7,077 bases of DNA from an uncultured Rikenella sp. (GCF_910579375.1 NZ_CAJTUJ010000096.1:1-7077); one strand, 5' to 3'. Counted from the stretch's first letter, positions 1 to 6,910 are shown. The notes: generated by a model from the letters alone, not told the origin. A program made the numbers and translations.

Positions 1-277
1 CACCGCAAAACGAGTGAAATCCCTTATTTACGCGGGCGGGCGACGGAGTTTTCGTGAGTGGGCAAATTTTTTCGCGCGCCTGGGGAAATCCAGTCAAAAC
101 GCACAAGTGCATTTTGACGATTTCCCTTTTAAGGCGGCGGCGCGCGGTCGAGCTTTGACCCGCCTAAAACTGGCCTCGGGCCGGCCGGGCCCCACGTCCC
201 GTGAACGGGAAATGCTGCGCATTTCAATTGGCTGCCTCTACCCCAAGCAATACGCGAAACTATACCTCGGCCCCTTA
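1..277. other. Gene-free left end, GC-rich, with inverted repeats
   Basis: I see no convincing gene here. Open frames on either strand are rich in Arg, Pro and Ser, run into the thioredoxin gene in the antisense direction, and match no family I recognise. The stretch follows the 3' end of the thioredoxin gene. It contains a long imperfect palindrome at 83-126 and a small hairpin at 197-210 (5-bp stem TCCCG/CGGGA with a TGAA loop). It also holds a GGCCGGCC block near 180-188. No T-run follows a hairpin in the minus direction, so I cannot assign a thioredoxin terminator. Confidence 0.5.
83..126. repeat. 44-bp imperfect palindrome (extended hairpin)
   Basis: The arms pair as GGGAAATC (83-90) with GATTTCCC (119-126), GTCAAAA (93-99) with TTTTGAC (112-118), and GCAC (101-104) with GTGC (107-110). 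That gives 19 paired positions, interrupted only by a CA bulge at 91-92 and one C/A mismatch. On the plus strand the structure is followed by TTTT (127-130), so it could act as a factor-independent terminator for a plus-strand gene that ends left of the window. In the minus direction no T-run follows. A protein-binding site or a dispersed palindromic repeat are alternatives. The structure is seen directly; the role is unknown. Confidence 0.6.
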
Positions 278-646
278 TCAACACGACGACGCCAGCAATG
301 CCTCGACACGTTCCCGCAGCAACGCTTTCGTCAGCGCACCGACATGTATCCCGCACCCCGAAACCCCATCCGACGATAGGAAAACCAAAGCCGGCACATT
401 CCGAACTCGGAACCGCACCGCAATCCTTCGCTCTCGGTCGATGTCGATTTTATAGAAATCGACCCGACCCGCATACTCCTCCGCAACCTCCTCAAGCACA
501 GGCAACATCGTTCGACACGGCTGACACCACGGCACATAAAAATCCAAAACAACCGGCCTCTCCCCCACCGGACGATAAGTCCCATCTTCCGACGGCCGAA
601 CCACCTGTTCCAAAGCCGCCTCTTTCAATTCAAGCAATTCCATCAT
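278..646 (-). CDS. Thioredoxin with CQPC active site
   Basis: This 122-residue, single-domain thioredoxin-fold protein probably reduces disulfides in the cytoplasm; no signal peptide or membrane segment is visible. The active site WCQPC covers residues 40-44, preceded by the buried Asp35 in LDFYVPW. The cis-proline loop is NVPA (Pro85). The C-terminal GALTKALLRERV matches the glycine-containing last strand and helix of TrxA-type proteins. The length fits the family (about 105-125). Two features differ from textbook TrxA: Gln replaces Gly in CGPC, and there are extra cysteines at 98 and at the very last residue. Two Met codons stand in tandem at the start; the first is used here, and the second would remove one residue. 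The gene stands alone, 163 bases after secDF and beyond its terminator, with its own promoter box. Fold assignment is firm. Which reductase or client it serves cannot be told, so no gene symbol is given. Confidence 0.93.
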   Translation of the reverse strand: MMELLELKEAALEQVVRPSEDGTYRPVGERPVVLDFYVPWCQPCRTMLPVLEEVAEEYAGRVDFYKIDIDRERRIAVRFRVRNVPALVFLSSDGVSGCGIHVGALTKALLRERVEALLASSC

Positions 647-671
647 TCTGTTCCATCAGTTTATCACATCA

Positions 672-679
672 CAAACATA
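672..679 (-). promoter_or_regulatory. Bacteroidota-type -7 box for the thioredoxin gene
   Basis: Read on the minus strand this is TATGTTTG, an exact match to the TAnnTTTG -7 consensus of Bacteroidota housekeeping promoters. Initiation about 7 bases downstream would leave a leader of roughly 20 bases before the ATG at 646. I do not see a clear TTTG-type -33 element at the expected spacing. The position directly after the secDF terminator supports independent transcription. Confidence 0.55.
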
Positions 680-727
680 CCATGCAAAAAACATACACTT
701 TTCCCATTCTTTACAGAACAGACATAT

Positions 728-779
728 AAAAAAGAGACAGCCTCTCATCCCTCCAAACAAAGGGAAGAGAGGCTGCCTC
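728..779 (-). terminator. Intrinsic terminator of secDF
   Basis: A 9-bp perfect stem, CAGCCTCTC (738-746) with GAGAGGCTG (767-775), extends by GAG/CTC (734-736 and 777-779) across one mismatch. An inner TCCCT/AGGGA pairing is also possible. On the minus strand the stem is followed at once by six T residues (complement of 728-733). It starts about 30 bases after the secDF stop codon. Stem plus T-run in the correct orientation makes this a strong factor-independent terminator. Confidence 0.9.
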
Positions 780-809
780 GAAATACTACTGAGAAAGAAT
801 CGCGCCGGA

Positions 810-3794
810 CTAATCGGCAATCGTCTTGCCGGTACGTTTTTCCTTGCGGGTCATCATGTCGTATGCCACCGGCGTTGCAACGAACACCGACGAGAACGTC
901 CCGATCACCACCCCGAACATCAGCGCGAAGACGAAACCGCGAATCACCTCGCCACCGAAGATAAAGATCGCCAGCAACACCACAAACGTCGAACCCGCCG
1001 TATTGACCGTCCGGGCCAGCGTACTGTTGATCGCATGGTTGATATTTTCGCGCCGCGACCGCCGCGGATAGAGATGCTGATTTTCACGAATCCGGTCGAA
1101 GATCACCACCGTGTCGTTGATCGAATACCCGATGATGGTCAGGATCGCCGCGATGAAAGACTGATCGACCGTCAGGTTGAACGGCAGCAAACCGTACAAC
1201 AGCGAGAAGATACCGATCGTAAGAATCGCATCGTGGAACAGGGAGACAACCCCTCCCATCCCATACTGCCAGTTCTTGAATCGGATCGCAATGTATATCC
1301 CGATGGCGATCAGTGAGAAGATCACGGCAATGAACGAATTGACCTTGATATCGTGCGCAATACTCGGCCCGACCTTCTCCGCACTGATAATCCCGTACGG
1401 ATTATTGACCGTCGTCGTAAAGTCTTCGATCGAGATGTCCTGTTTATAGAGCGGTTTCAAAGCCCGATAAATCATCTCGTTGATCTCGTTCGTCACCCCG
1501 TCCGCATCGTCCGCGTATTTGTACTGGGTCACGATCCGCATCTGCTTCTGATCCTTATTCCCATACTGCTTCACTTCCAACCCGTCGGTAAAGACCTTAT
1601 CCAGCTCAGCCCGCACCTCGTTAGCGGTCACCTGCTGGTCGAAGCGCACCACATAGGCCCGTCCCCCCGAGAAATCGACACCGTAGCTCAACCCCTTGGT
1701 CGCCAGCGAGATGATCATCACGAGAATCAGCACCCCGGAGATAATATAAGTGTATTTCCGGCAAGCGATAAAGTCGATCTTCGCATTGCCGAGGAAGTGT
1801 TCCGTCATCCGGTTCCAGAAGCGGATGTTCCACCCCTTATCGAGCATCGCCACGAAAATCAACCGCGTAATAAAGATCGCGCAGAAGAGCGATGTCAAAA
1901 TCCCGATAATCAACGTCGTGGCAAAGCCCTGCACCGGCCCCGTCCCGAAGATGAAGAGGACGATACCGGTAATCAATGTCGTCGCCTGTCCGTCGATAAT
2001 AGCCGAATAAGCGTTCTTGAACCCATCGGCGATCGAGAGGCTGAGCCCCTTACCCGAGTGCAGTTCCTCTTTGATCCGTTCGTAAATAATCACGTTGGCG
2101 TCCACCGCCATCCCCATGGTAAGGACGATCCCGGCAATCCCCGGCAAGGTCAGCACCGCACCGAACGAAACCAACACCCCGAACAAGAAGAAGAGGTTGG
2201 CAATCAGGGCGATATTGGCCACCATCCCCGCCGTCTTGTAGAAGAAGAACATATAGATGAGCACCAGCACGAACGCCAGCACGAAAGAGATCATCCCTGC
2301 ATCGATCGACTCCTGTCCGAGCGACGGCCCTACGACCGCTTCCTGCACAATTTGCGCCGGAGCCGGAAGGCGTCCCGACTGCAAGATATTGGCCAAGTCC
2401 TTCGCTTCGGCAATCGTAAAGTCGCCGGTAATCTGCGAGTGCCCCCCGGCGATCTCGCCGTTCACGATCGGGCAAGAGTATACATACCCGTCCAGCACCA
2501 CCGCGATATACCGTCCCACATTATCCGCCGTCAGCCGCGCCCAGGTCTTCGCCCCCGCAGCATTCATGCTCATCGAGACTTCGGCCGACGAACCGGTCTG
2601 TCCGTACTGTCCGACCGCGTCGGTAATCACGCTCCCGTCCAGCGCCGGCCGCCCGTCGTTGCTCCCCTTGATGGCATAGAGTTCGAAGACCGTCGGATTT
2701 CCTTTGATCCCCTTGATCCCCCACATGAAGCGCACGTCGCGCGGGAACATCGCCCGCACCTGCGGCATATTGAGGTAGGTATTGACCTTCGCCGTGTCAT
2801 ACGACTGCGCCAGCCCGATCACGCCCCCCTCCTGGAACGGCTGGAAGACGCTGAACAACGATGAAATTTCATTTCCCGTCGCCGCAGCAGCGATTCCGTC
2901 TTCACCCTGCGCAGCGCCTAGAGCCGACAGCACGTCGGTCGAATCCTTCGCCGCCTCATCAGCCGCTTCCGCAGCCGTTTCAGTCGCCGAAGCCGAAGCG
3001 TTCGCAGCCTTTTCCGCCGCCAGCAAACCGGCCACTTCGTTATCGGCCTGCGCCATCATCGGATAGAGCTCCTTCGCCGTATAGGTCGTCCAGAATTCGA
3101 GGCTGGCCGTCCCCTGCAAGAGTTTCCGCACCCGTTCCGGATCCTTGATACCCGGCAGTTCGACGAGAATCCGACCGGTATTCCCGATCCGCTGGATATT
3201 GGGCTGAATCACCCCGAATCGGTCGATACGGGTCGAGAGCACGTTGAACGAGTTGGAGATCGCCGCGTCGCTCGATTCGCGCAACACGCGGATCACCTGT
3301 TCATTCGTGGACTCCGGCGTAATCTTCCCCCGCAGTTCATAGGTTCCGAAGATAGCCGCCAGCCGCCCCTCCGGCGCAATCCGCCGATAGGCGTCCGCAA
3401 ACAGGGTGATGAAGTCGTCGGTGCTGCTCCGCATAGCCGTCTTGGCATCCGCCATAGCCTGAAGGAACTGCGGGTCGGTACTGTGGTTGGAGAGGGCCTT
3501 GAGGACATCTTCGACCGCGATTTCGAGGGTGATGTTCATCCCCCCCTGCAAGTCGAGCCCGAGGTTGATCTCTTTCTCCTGACATTCGGCGTAGGTGTAT
3601 TTCACCAGTCCGAGGTTGTACACGACCTGCGACTTCATGGAGTCGAGGTAGGCCTGTTCGACAGCCGAGTTCCCGCCGGAGACTTTGGCCGCCTCCTTGC
3701 GCACGCTCCGCGTCACGAACGAGAACGAGAGCTGGAACGCGCAGGCGATGGCCAGCATGATGGCCAAGAACTTGAGTGCGCCTTTATTCTGCAT
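810..3794 (-). CDS. secDF: SecDF fusion, protein translocase membrane subunit
   Basis: This 994-residue inner-membrane protein fuses SecD and SecF, as is usual in Bacteroidota. SecDF uses the proton-motive force to help pull Sec substrates across the membrane after SecYEG/SecA. The SecD half has a first membrane segment at about 8-27, the LGLDLQGG motif at 78-85, and the periplasmic motif RIDRFGVIQPNIQRIG at 189-204. A membrane block spans about 498-650 and includes GMAVDANVIIYERIKEE (561-577), where Asp565 lies in the proton-coupling motif. The SecF half begins near 670 with a membrane segment at about 682-698, GVDFSGG at 705-711, and a membrane block at about 818-975 carrying GYSINDTVVIFDRIREN (889-905). 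An Ala/Glu/Asp-rich low-complexity linker at about 255-307 interrupts the first periplasmic domain. Length is normal for the fused family. The start is supported by the hydrophobic N-terminus and an AT-rich leader with a TAnnTTTG box. A terminator follows the stop, so it is probably monocistronic. Confidence 0.98.
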   Translation of the reverse strand: MQNKGALKFLAIMLAIACAFQLSFSFVTRSVRKEAAKVSGGNSAVEQAYLDSMKSQVVYNLGLVKYTYAECQEKEINLGLDLQGGMNITLEIAVEDVLKALSNHSTDPQFLQAMADAKTAMRSSTDDFITLFADAYRRIAPEGRLAAIFGTYELRGKITPESTNEQVIRVLRESSDAAISNSFNVLSTRIDRFGVIQPNIQRIGNTGRILVELPGIKDPERVRKLLQGTASLEFWTTYTAKELYPMMAQADNEVAGLLAAEKAANASASATETAAEAADEAAKDSTDVLSALGAAQGEDGIAAAATGNEISSLFSVFQPFQEGGVIGLAQSYDTAKVNTYLNMPQVRAMFPRDVRFMWGIKGIKGNPTVFELYAIKGSNDGRPALDGSVITDAVGQYGQTGSSAEVSMSMNAAGAKTWARLTADNVGRYIAVVLDGYVYSCPIVNGEIAGGHSQITGDFTIAEAKDLANILQSGRLPAPAQIVQEAVVGPSLGQESIDAGMISFVLAFVLVLIYMFFFYKTAGMVANIALIANLFFLFGVLVSFGAVLTLPGIAGIVLTMGMAVDANVIIYERIKEELHSGKGLSLSIADGFKNAYSAIIDGQATTLITGIVLFIFGTGPVQGFATTLIIGILTSLFCAIFITRLIFVAMLDKGWNIRFWNRMTEHFLGNAKIDFIACRKYTYIISGVLILVMIISLATKGLSYGVDFSGGRAYVVRFDQQVTANEVRAELDKVFTDGLEVKQYGNKDQKQMRIVTQYKYADDADGVTNEINEMIYRALKPLYKQDISIEDFTTTVNNPYGIISAEKVGPSIAHDIKVNSFIAVIFSLIAIGIYIAIRFKNWQYGMGGVVSLFHDAILTIGIFSLLYGLLPFNLTVDQSFIAAILTIIGYSINDTVVIFDRIRENQHLYPRRSRRENINHAINSTLARTVNTAGSTFVVLLAIFIFGGEVIRGFVFALMFGVVIGTFSSVFVATPVAYDMMTRKEKRTGKTIAD

Positions 3795-3846
3795 GGATCG
3801 TAAATAGTTTTATTTTGTTTTTGTTTTTTCGGGTGATATGAAGTTG

Positions 3847-3854
3847 CAAATATA
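3847..3854 (-). promoter_or_regulatory. Bacteroidota-type -7 box for secDF
   Basis: The minus strand reads TATATTTG, matching TAnnTTTG exactly, inside the short AT-rich gap between the mannosidase and secDF. Transcription would start near 3840 and give an A-rich leader of about 45 bases before the ATG at 3794. A-rich leaders without a Shine-Dalgarno site are typical in this phylum. No convincing -33 TTTG element is visible, so the call rests on the -7 box and its position. Confidence 0.5.
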
Positions 3855-3908
3855 TACTTTTTTCCTGACTCGCAGCCATTTTTCGCCCCGGACGGGTTCC
3901 CTCCGCCG

Positions 3909-6185
3909 CTATTCGACCGCCGAACGAGGCCGATCGGCCAGCCCGGCCCCGAACGCTTCGTTGGGCCGAGGGCCCATCACCAACCGCAGTTCTCCGCCGC
4001 CCATGATATCCCGATAGGTGATATAGGCCTTCGAGTAGGGTTCGCCGTTCAGCGTGGCGGACTGAATGTAGATATTCTCCGGCCCGTTGTTTTCCGCCAC
4101 GACGGTAAATCGCTTATTCCCTGCAACCGGGAACGTGACCCGGTCGAAGACCGGACTCCCCAGCACGAAGGCGCCGTTGGCCGGATTGGCTGGATAGAAG
4201 CCCAGCGCGTTGAAGACATACCAAGCCGACATCTGGCCGCAATCTTCGTTCCCGCACAGCCCCTCGACCGTATCGTCGAAAAATTCGTCCAGAATCCGCC
4301 GCGCCAGCCGGGCCGTCTTCCACTGCTTCCCAAGGTAAGCATAGGCATAGATCGTCGAGTGGTTCGGTTCGTTGCCTTGGGCATACTGGCCGATCAGGCC
4401 CGAAATATCGGGCGAAGCCCCCGGCCCGCCGTTATACGGCACGGTAAACGTACTGTCCAACTTCGCTTCAACCGCCTCCGGACTGGGGAACAAGGCGAAG
4501 AGCCCTTCGAAGTCGTGCGGCACGAGCCACGTATATTGCCAGGCATTGCCCTCGCAAAAATCATCTCCCCGGTGGGTCGAGTAGTCCGGATTGAACGGTG
4601 TCCGGAACGAGCCGTCGGCCAGCCGCCCTTTCATAAAGCAGTCCGTCGAGTCGAAATAATGGCGGTAATTTTTCGACCGCTCCATAAAATAGTCGTAATC
4701 CTCCTCTTTCCCCAACTTGCGGGCCGCCTGCGCCACGCTCCAGTCGCTGATGCAGTACTCCAGCGCCTTGGCCACCGACTCGCCCTCCTCGTCGGCCGGG
4801 ATGTAGCCGCGCTCGCGTACCTGACGCAGCCCCCGTTCATCGAGCTGCGCATAGGCCCGGATCGCCTCATACGCTTTCTCGCGGTCAAACCCCGGAATAT
4901 CCTTGAGTATCGCATCCGCAATGACCTGCACCGAAGGAAATCCGACCATGCAATTCGTCTCGTTCCCCGCCAGATGCCACACCGGCACCTTCCCCTGTTG
5001 CTCATAAATCCGGATGAAGGAGTTCACGAAATCGCCCACGCGCTCCGGCGCAGTGAGGGTATATAGCGGATTGGCCGCCCGATAGGTATCCCACAGCGAG
5101 AAAATCGTATAGATATCGGCACTCGAATCCGCATAAATCTTACCGTCGGCCCCCCTGTATTCACCCGTCACGTCGTTGAAAACAGCCGGAAAAATCGATG
5201 CGTGATAAAGCGCGGTATAAAACGTCCGCAGGCGGGCCGTATCGGTCGTCTCGACGGACATATGGGCCAACAGTTCGTTCCACTCCCTCCGCGCCCGGGC
5301 ACGGGTTTCGTCGAATCCCTGGCCGCGCGCCTCCGCCAATAAATTGGCCTTAGCGCCTGCCACGCTCACCCCCGAAATCGCCACACGAGCCTCCACCGTC
5401 TCTCCTTCGGTCAACGGCCCGAAATCGAGCACGGCATATGCCTCCGGCGTCACCACCGTCCGCGCCGGTCGCCCCTCTTTAGCCGGAAACACGGTGGTAT
5501 CGGCATACACGGCGATGTTTTTGAACGGTTTCGAGAACTCGGCCACAAAATAGACCCGATCATCCTCAGCCCATCCCCGCGAGAGGCGATACCCTTCAAC
5601 AGTGGAGTCATTCATGGCCCGAATCTGCAACTCCGTCGGCCAGTCCCAGCCGATGCCGTTGAAGAGATTGACGAGCACCCGCGCCGAATCCGTAGCGGGA
5701 TAGGTGTATTGATGGAGACCGACGCGCGGCGTAGCGGTCAATTCGGCGTCGATTCCGTACCGGTCGAGCCGGGTCTTGTAGTATCCCGCCTGCGCCTCCT
5801 CCCGGTCGTGGGAGTAGGTGGACAAATAGTTCTGCGCCTTCACCGGAGCGGTCAAAGTCCCCATCAGCGGCATCAGCAACACATCGCCCTTATCGCCGAT
5901 CCCGGTACCGCTGAGATGGGTATGGGCAAAGCCGATGACGGTGGTGTCGCTGACATGGTAGCCGGAACACCAGTCCCATCCCTGACTGATATTCGTAGGC
6001 CCGAGCTGTACGGCTCCGAACGGCACGTTGGCTCCGACAAAAACGTGCCCGTGTCCGCCGGATCCGATCCGGGGATCGACGAACTGTGCGAGATCGCGCT
6101 CCTGATCGTTCGCAGCAGTCCGGCAGCCGGCCAGCAAGGCGGCTCCCAAAACGAGGCTCCATAATCCATGGATCGAAGTTCTCAT
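3909..6185 (-). CDS. GH92 exo-alpha-mannosidase, lipoprotein
   Basis: This is a 758-residue glycoside hydrolase of family GH92. These are calcium-dependent inverting exo-alpha-mannosidases that trim mannose from N-glycans or mannan. The N-terminus is a lipoprotein signal: basic start, hydrophobic 8-20, lipobox LLAGC with Cys21, so the enzyme should be membrane-anchored outside the cytoplasm. The N-terminal beta-sandwich domain begins with FVDPRIGSGGHGHVFVGANV (35-54). The C-terminal alpha/alpha-barrel domain includes SLWDTYRAANPL (363-374), DDFCEGNAWQYTW (541-553; Glu545 is the presumed acid), GNEPNHSTIYAY (604-615) and GNEDCGQMSAWY (645-656; Asp648 in the presumed general-base pair). Length fits the family. 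The linkage preference cannot be read reliably. No SusC/SusD pair or other glycosidase lies beside it in the window, so it may be an orphan or the last gene of a locus. It is followed after 114 bases by secDF with its own promoter box, and I see no clear terminator between them. Confidence 0.95.
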   Translation of the reverse strand: MRTSIHGLWSLVLGAALLAGCRTAANDQERDLAQFVDPRIGSGGHGHVFVGANVPFGAVQLGPTNISQGWDWCSGYHVSDTTVIGFAHTHLSGTGIGDKGDVLLMPLMGTLTAPVKAQNYLSTYSHDREEAQAGYYKTRLDRYGIDAELTATPRVGLHQYTYPATDSARVLVNLFNGIGWDWPTELQIRAMNDSTVEGYRLSRGWAEDDRVYFVAEFSKPFKNIAVYADTTVFPAKEGRPARTVVTPEAYAVLDFGPLTEGETVEARVAISGVSVAGAKANLLAEARGQGFDETRARARREWNELLAHMSVETTDTARLRTFYTALYHASIFPAVFNDVTGEYRGADGKIYADSSADIYTIFSLWDTYRAANPLYTLTAPERVGDFVNSFIRIYEQQGKVPVWHLAGNETNCMVGFPSVQVIADAILKDIPGFDREKAYEAIRAYAQLDERGLRQVRERGYIPADEEGESVAKALEYCISDWSVAQAARKLGKEEDYDYFMERSKNYRHYFDSTDCFMKGRLADGSFRTPFNPDYSTHRGDDFCEGNAWQYTWLVPHDFEGLFALFPSPEAVEAKLDSTFTVPYNGGPGASPDISGLIGQYAQGNEPNHSTIYAYAYLGKQWKTARLARRILDEFFDDTVEGLCGNEDCGQMSAWYVFNALGFYPANPANGAFVLGSPVFDRVTFPVAGNKRFTVVAENNGPENIYIQSATLNGEPYSKAYITYRDIMGGGELRLVMGPRPNEAFGAGLADRPRSAVE

Positions 6186-6202
6186 ATTTTCAGTCGTTTC
6201 TT

Positions 6203-6210
6203 TGAATATA
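6203..6210 (-). promoter_or_regulatory. Weak candidate -7 box for the GH92 gene
   Basis: The minus strand reads TATATTCA here, matching the TAnnTTTG -7 consensus at all but two positions, 17 bases before the ATG at 6185. The leader would be very short. The AT-rich patch 6186-6226 is the only promoter-like stretch upstream of the gene before the GC-rich cassette DNA begins. This is a low-confidence suggestion, and the real promoter may lie further upstream. Confidence 0.25.
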
Positions 6211-6241
6211 TCTCAATCATTCACAGCGGCCGGCTGACGAT

Positions 6242-6430
6242 GGCCCCGCCCCGGGCTGCCGCCACGTGTACTCGGGCCTTTTGAACAATCTCGGCAGCCA
6301 CGGGTACAGCTGGTGTTCTACGATAGATGAGACCGGCGGCATGTTCTTATACTTCCATCCGAAAAGCCTTATTCCTAACGGCGGCAGTCCTCGTGCCTTC
6401 GGTTTTCAGTTGCGTTGCCTCTCGGAATAA
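6242..6430 (+). pseudogene. FISUMP/C-type-lectin-like C-terminal cassette, copy 1
   Basis: Reading the frame that ends at the TAA of 6428-6430 gives a 62-residue C-terminal fragment. It starts PAPGCR, passes NNLGSHGYSWCSTI, LYF and LIPN, and ends RAFGFQLRCLSE. This follows the usual end of Fibrobacter-succinogenes-major-paralogue-like proteins of Bacteroidales, where GYYWSST-like, LNPxxxxRAxGF and VRC motifs come in this order. No ATG lies near the left end in this frame, and an in-frame TGA closes it at 6203-6205. The N-terminal part of such proteins is therefore missing. It may be a dead relic or a silent donor cassette. It runs opposite to the GH92 gene, starting about 57 bases from that gene's ATG. 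Family assignment is by pattern memory, without a profile search. Confidence 0.68.
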
Positions 6431-6434
6431 ACGG
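6400..6434 (+). repeat. 35-bp direct repeat, unit 1
   Basis: The first copy of a perfect 35-bp direct repeat starts CGGTTTTCAG and ends GGAATAAACGG. It encodes GFQLRCLSE and the TAA stop of cassette 1 and continues four bases past the stop. The match to unit 2 at 6661-6695 breaks off at once on both sides. Confidence 0.9.
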
Positions 6435-6493
6435 ACGCACAGCGTCTTTTAATACCAGCCTCTACCCTAACTTGAAGCCGAGGCAGCCAGTAA

Positions 6494-6691
6494 AACGCCC
6501 TGCGGCCCGCCCCGGGCTTCCGCCTCAGCACCTCAGGTGCGTTGAGCGACGTCGGCAACTCCGGATACAGCTGGGCCTTTGCGATCAACGACATAAAAGG
6601 CGTCTACCTGAGTTTCAACACAATAGGACTCATTCCCAACTACACGACAGACCGCGCCCACGGTTTTCAGTTGCGTTGCCTCTCGGAATAA
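6494..6691 (+). pseudogene. FISUMP/C-type-lectin-like C-terminal cassette, copy 2
   Basis: The frame ending at the TAA of 6689-6691 gives a second C-terminal fragment of 65 residues. It begins NALRPAPGFR, passes LSDVGNSGYSWAFAI, LSF and LIPN, and ends RAHGFQLRCLSE. From PAPG to the stop it aligns with copy 1 over 61 residues without a gap. By hand count 32 positions are identical, and the differences cluster in short stretches between fixed Gly, Trp, Leu-Ile-Pro-Asn and Arg-Ala positions. A TAA directly upstream (6491-6493) and the lack of any start codon show it is not an independent gene. It lies 261 bases after copy 1, in the same reading phase but separated by three in-frame stops. Relic or silent cassette are both possible. 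Confidence 0.7.
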
Positions 6692-6695
6692 ACGG
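6661..6695 (+). repeat. 35-bp direct repeat, unit 2
   Basis: This is identical to 6400-6434 and 261 bases downstream. It forms the end of cassette 2, its TAA stop and four following bases. Outside the block the two loci diverge immediately (A before and GAAA after here; T before and ACGC after in unit 1). Confidence 0.9.
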
Positions 6696-6862
6696 GAAAG
6701 GGAGTCGCGGTGGGCAAGGGGCCGGAGACCCTAACTGACTTAACTTTGGCGGCCGGAGCCAGCGGAGGCAAAACGAGCTCAGCGAGTTGGGCCCTACGCC
6801 GGGGTGACGCCGGCCCGAGCGCCCCTTTGGGTCGCAGGAGCACAGCATTTTTCTGTCGGGTT
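6692..6862. other. Gene-free GC-rich spacer
   Basis: I see no supported gene. Minus-strand open frames here and to the right end are Arg/Pro/Ala-rich, with no recognisable domain, and read antisense through cassette 2. The only local structures are a GGCCGGAG octamer repeated at 6720-6727 and 6751-6758 and a small hairpin at 6798-6814 (GCCGG/CCGGC). Confidence 0.4.
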
Positions 6863-6910
6863 CGGGCTGCGCGCTCCCCGGGTGGGCCAAAGGCCCAGCG
6901 CGCAAGCCCG
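6863..6910. repeat. 48-bp long hairpin opening a hairpin cluster
   Basis: The outer arms CGGGCT (6863-6868) and AGCCCG (6905-6910) continue into GCGCGCT (6869-6875) with AGCGCGC (6897-6903), with one bulged A at 6904. An inner stem GGGCC/GGCCC (6884-6888 and 6892-6896) closes on an AAA loop. That is 18 GC-rich base pairs. No T-run follows on either strand, so it is not a classic intrinsic terminator. Function unknown. Confidence 0.65.

Noticed and set aside
14..379. A 121-codon open frame on the plus strand
   Set aside because: It overlaps the thioredoxin gene antisense, crosses the 44-bp palindrome, and shows basic low-complexity composition without a family match.
1353..2864. A 503-codon open frame on the plus strand
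   Set aside because: It lies fully antisense to the conserved SecDF coding sequence, is rich in Arg, His, Pro and Asp, and has no recognisable domain. It is a codon-bias shadow of a high-GC gene.
3880..3908. Small hairpin as terminator of the GH92 gene
   Set aside because: CCCG/CGGG would close on a 2-base loop, and no T-run follows directly on the minus strand. The later A/T tract is better explained by the secDF promoter region.
4359..5066. A 235-codon open frame on the plus strand
   Set aside because: It is antisense to the GH92 catalytic domain and has no recognisable motif, so it is a shadow frame.
6242..6691. The two cassettes as variable regions made from one diversity-generating retroelement template
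   Set aside because: The scaffold and variable-tip pattern resembles such targets, but no reverse transcriptase or template repeat is present. If one template were changed only at A, many differences at third positions (CGT/CGC, CCT/CCC, CTT/CTC) would require an improbable A-rich template with many AAA codons. Divergent family members fit better, though different templates cannot be excluded.
5..6777. Shared GCAAAACGAG at 5-14 and 6768-6777 as flanking direct repeats
   Set aside because: Ten bases is too short over 7 kb, the match does not extend, and no mobile-element gene lies between; only chromosomal housekeeping-type genes do.
6738..6792. Possible integron attC site (ACTTAAC ... GTTGGGC)
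   Set aside because: The end motifs match the loose RYYYAAC/GTTRRRY consensus, but the arms are not complementary to each other and no integrase or cassette gene is near. A chance match of this short pattern is expected.
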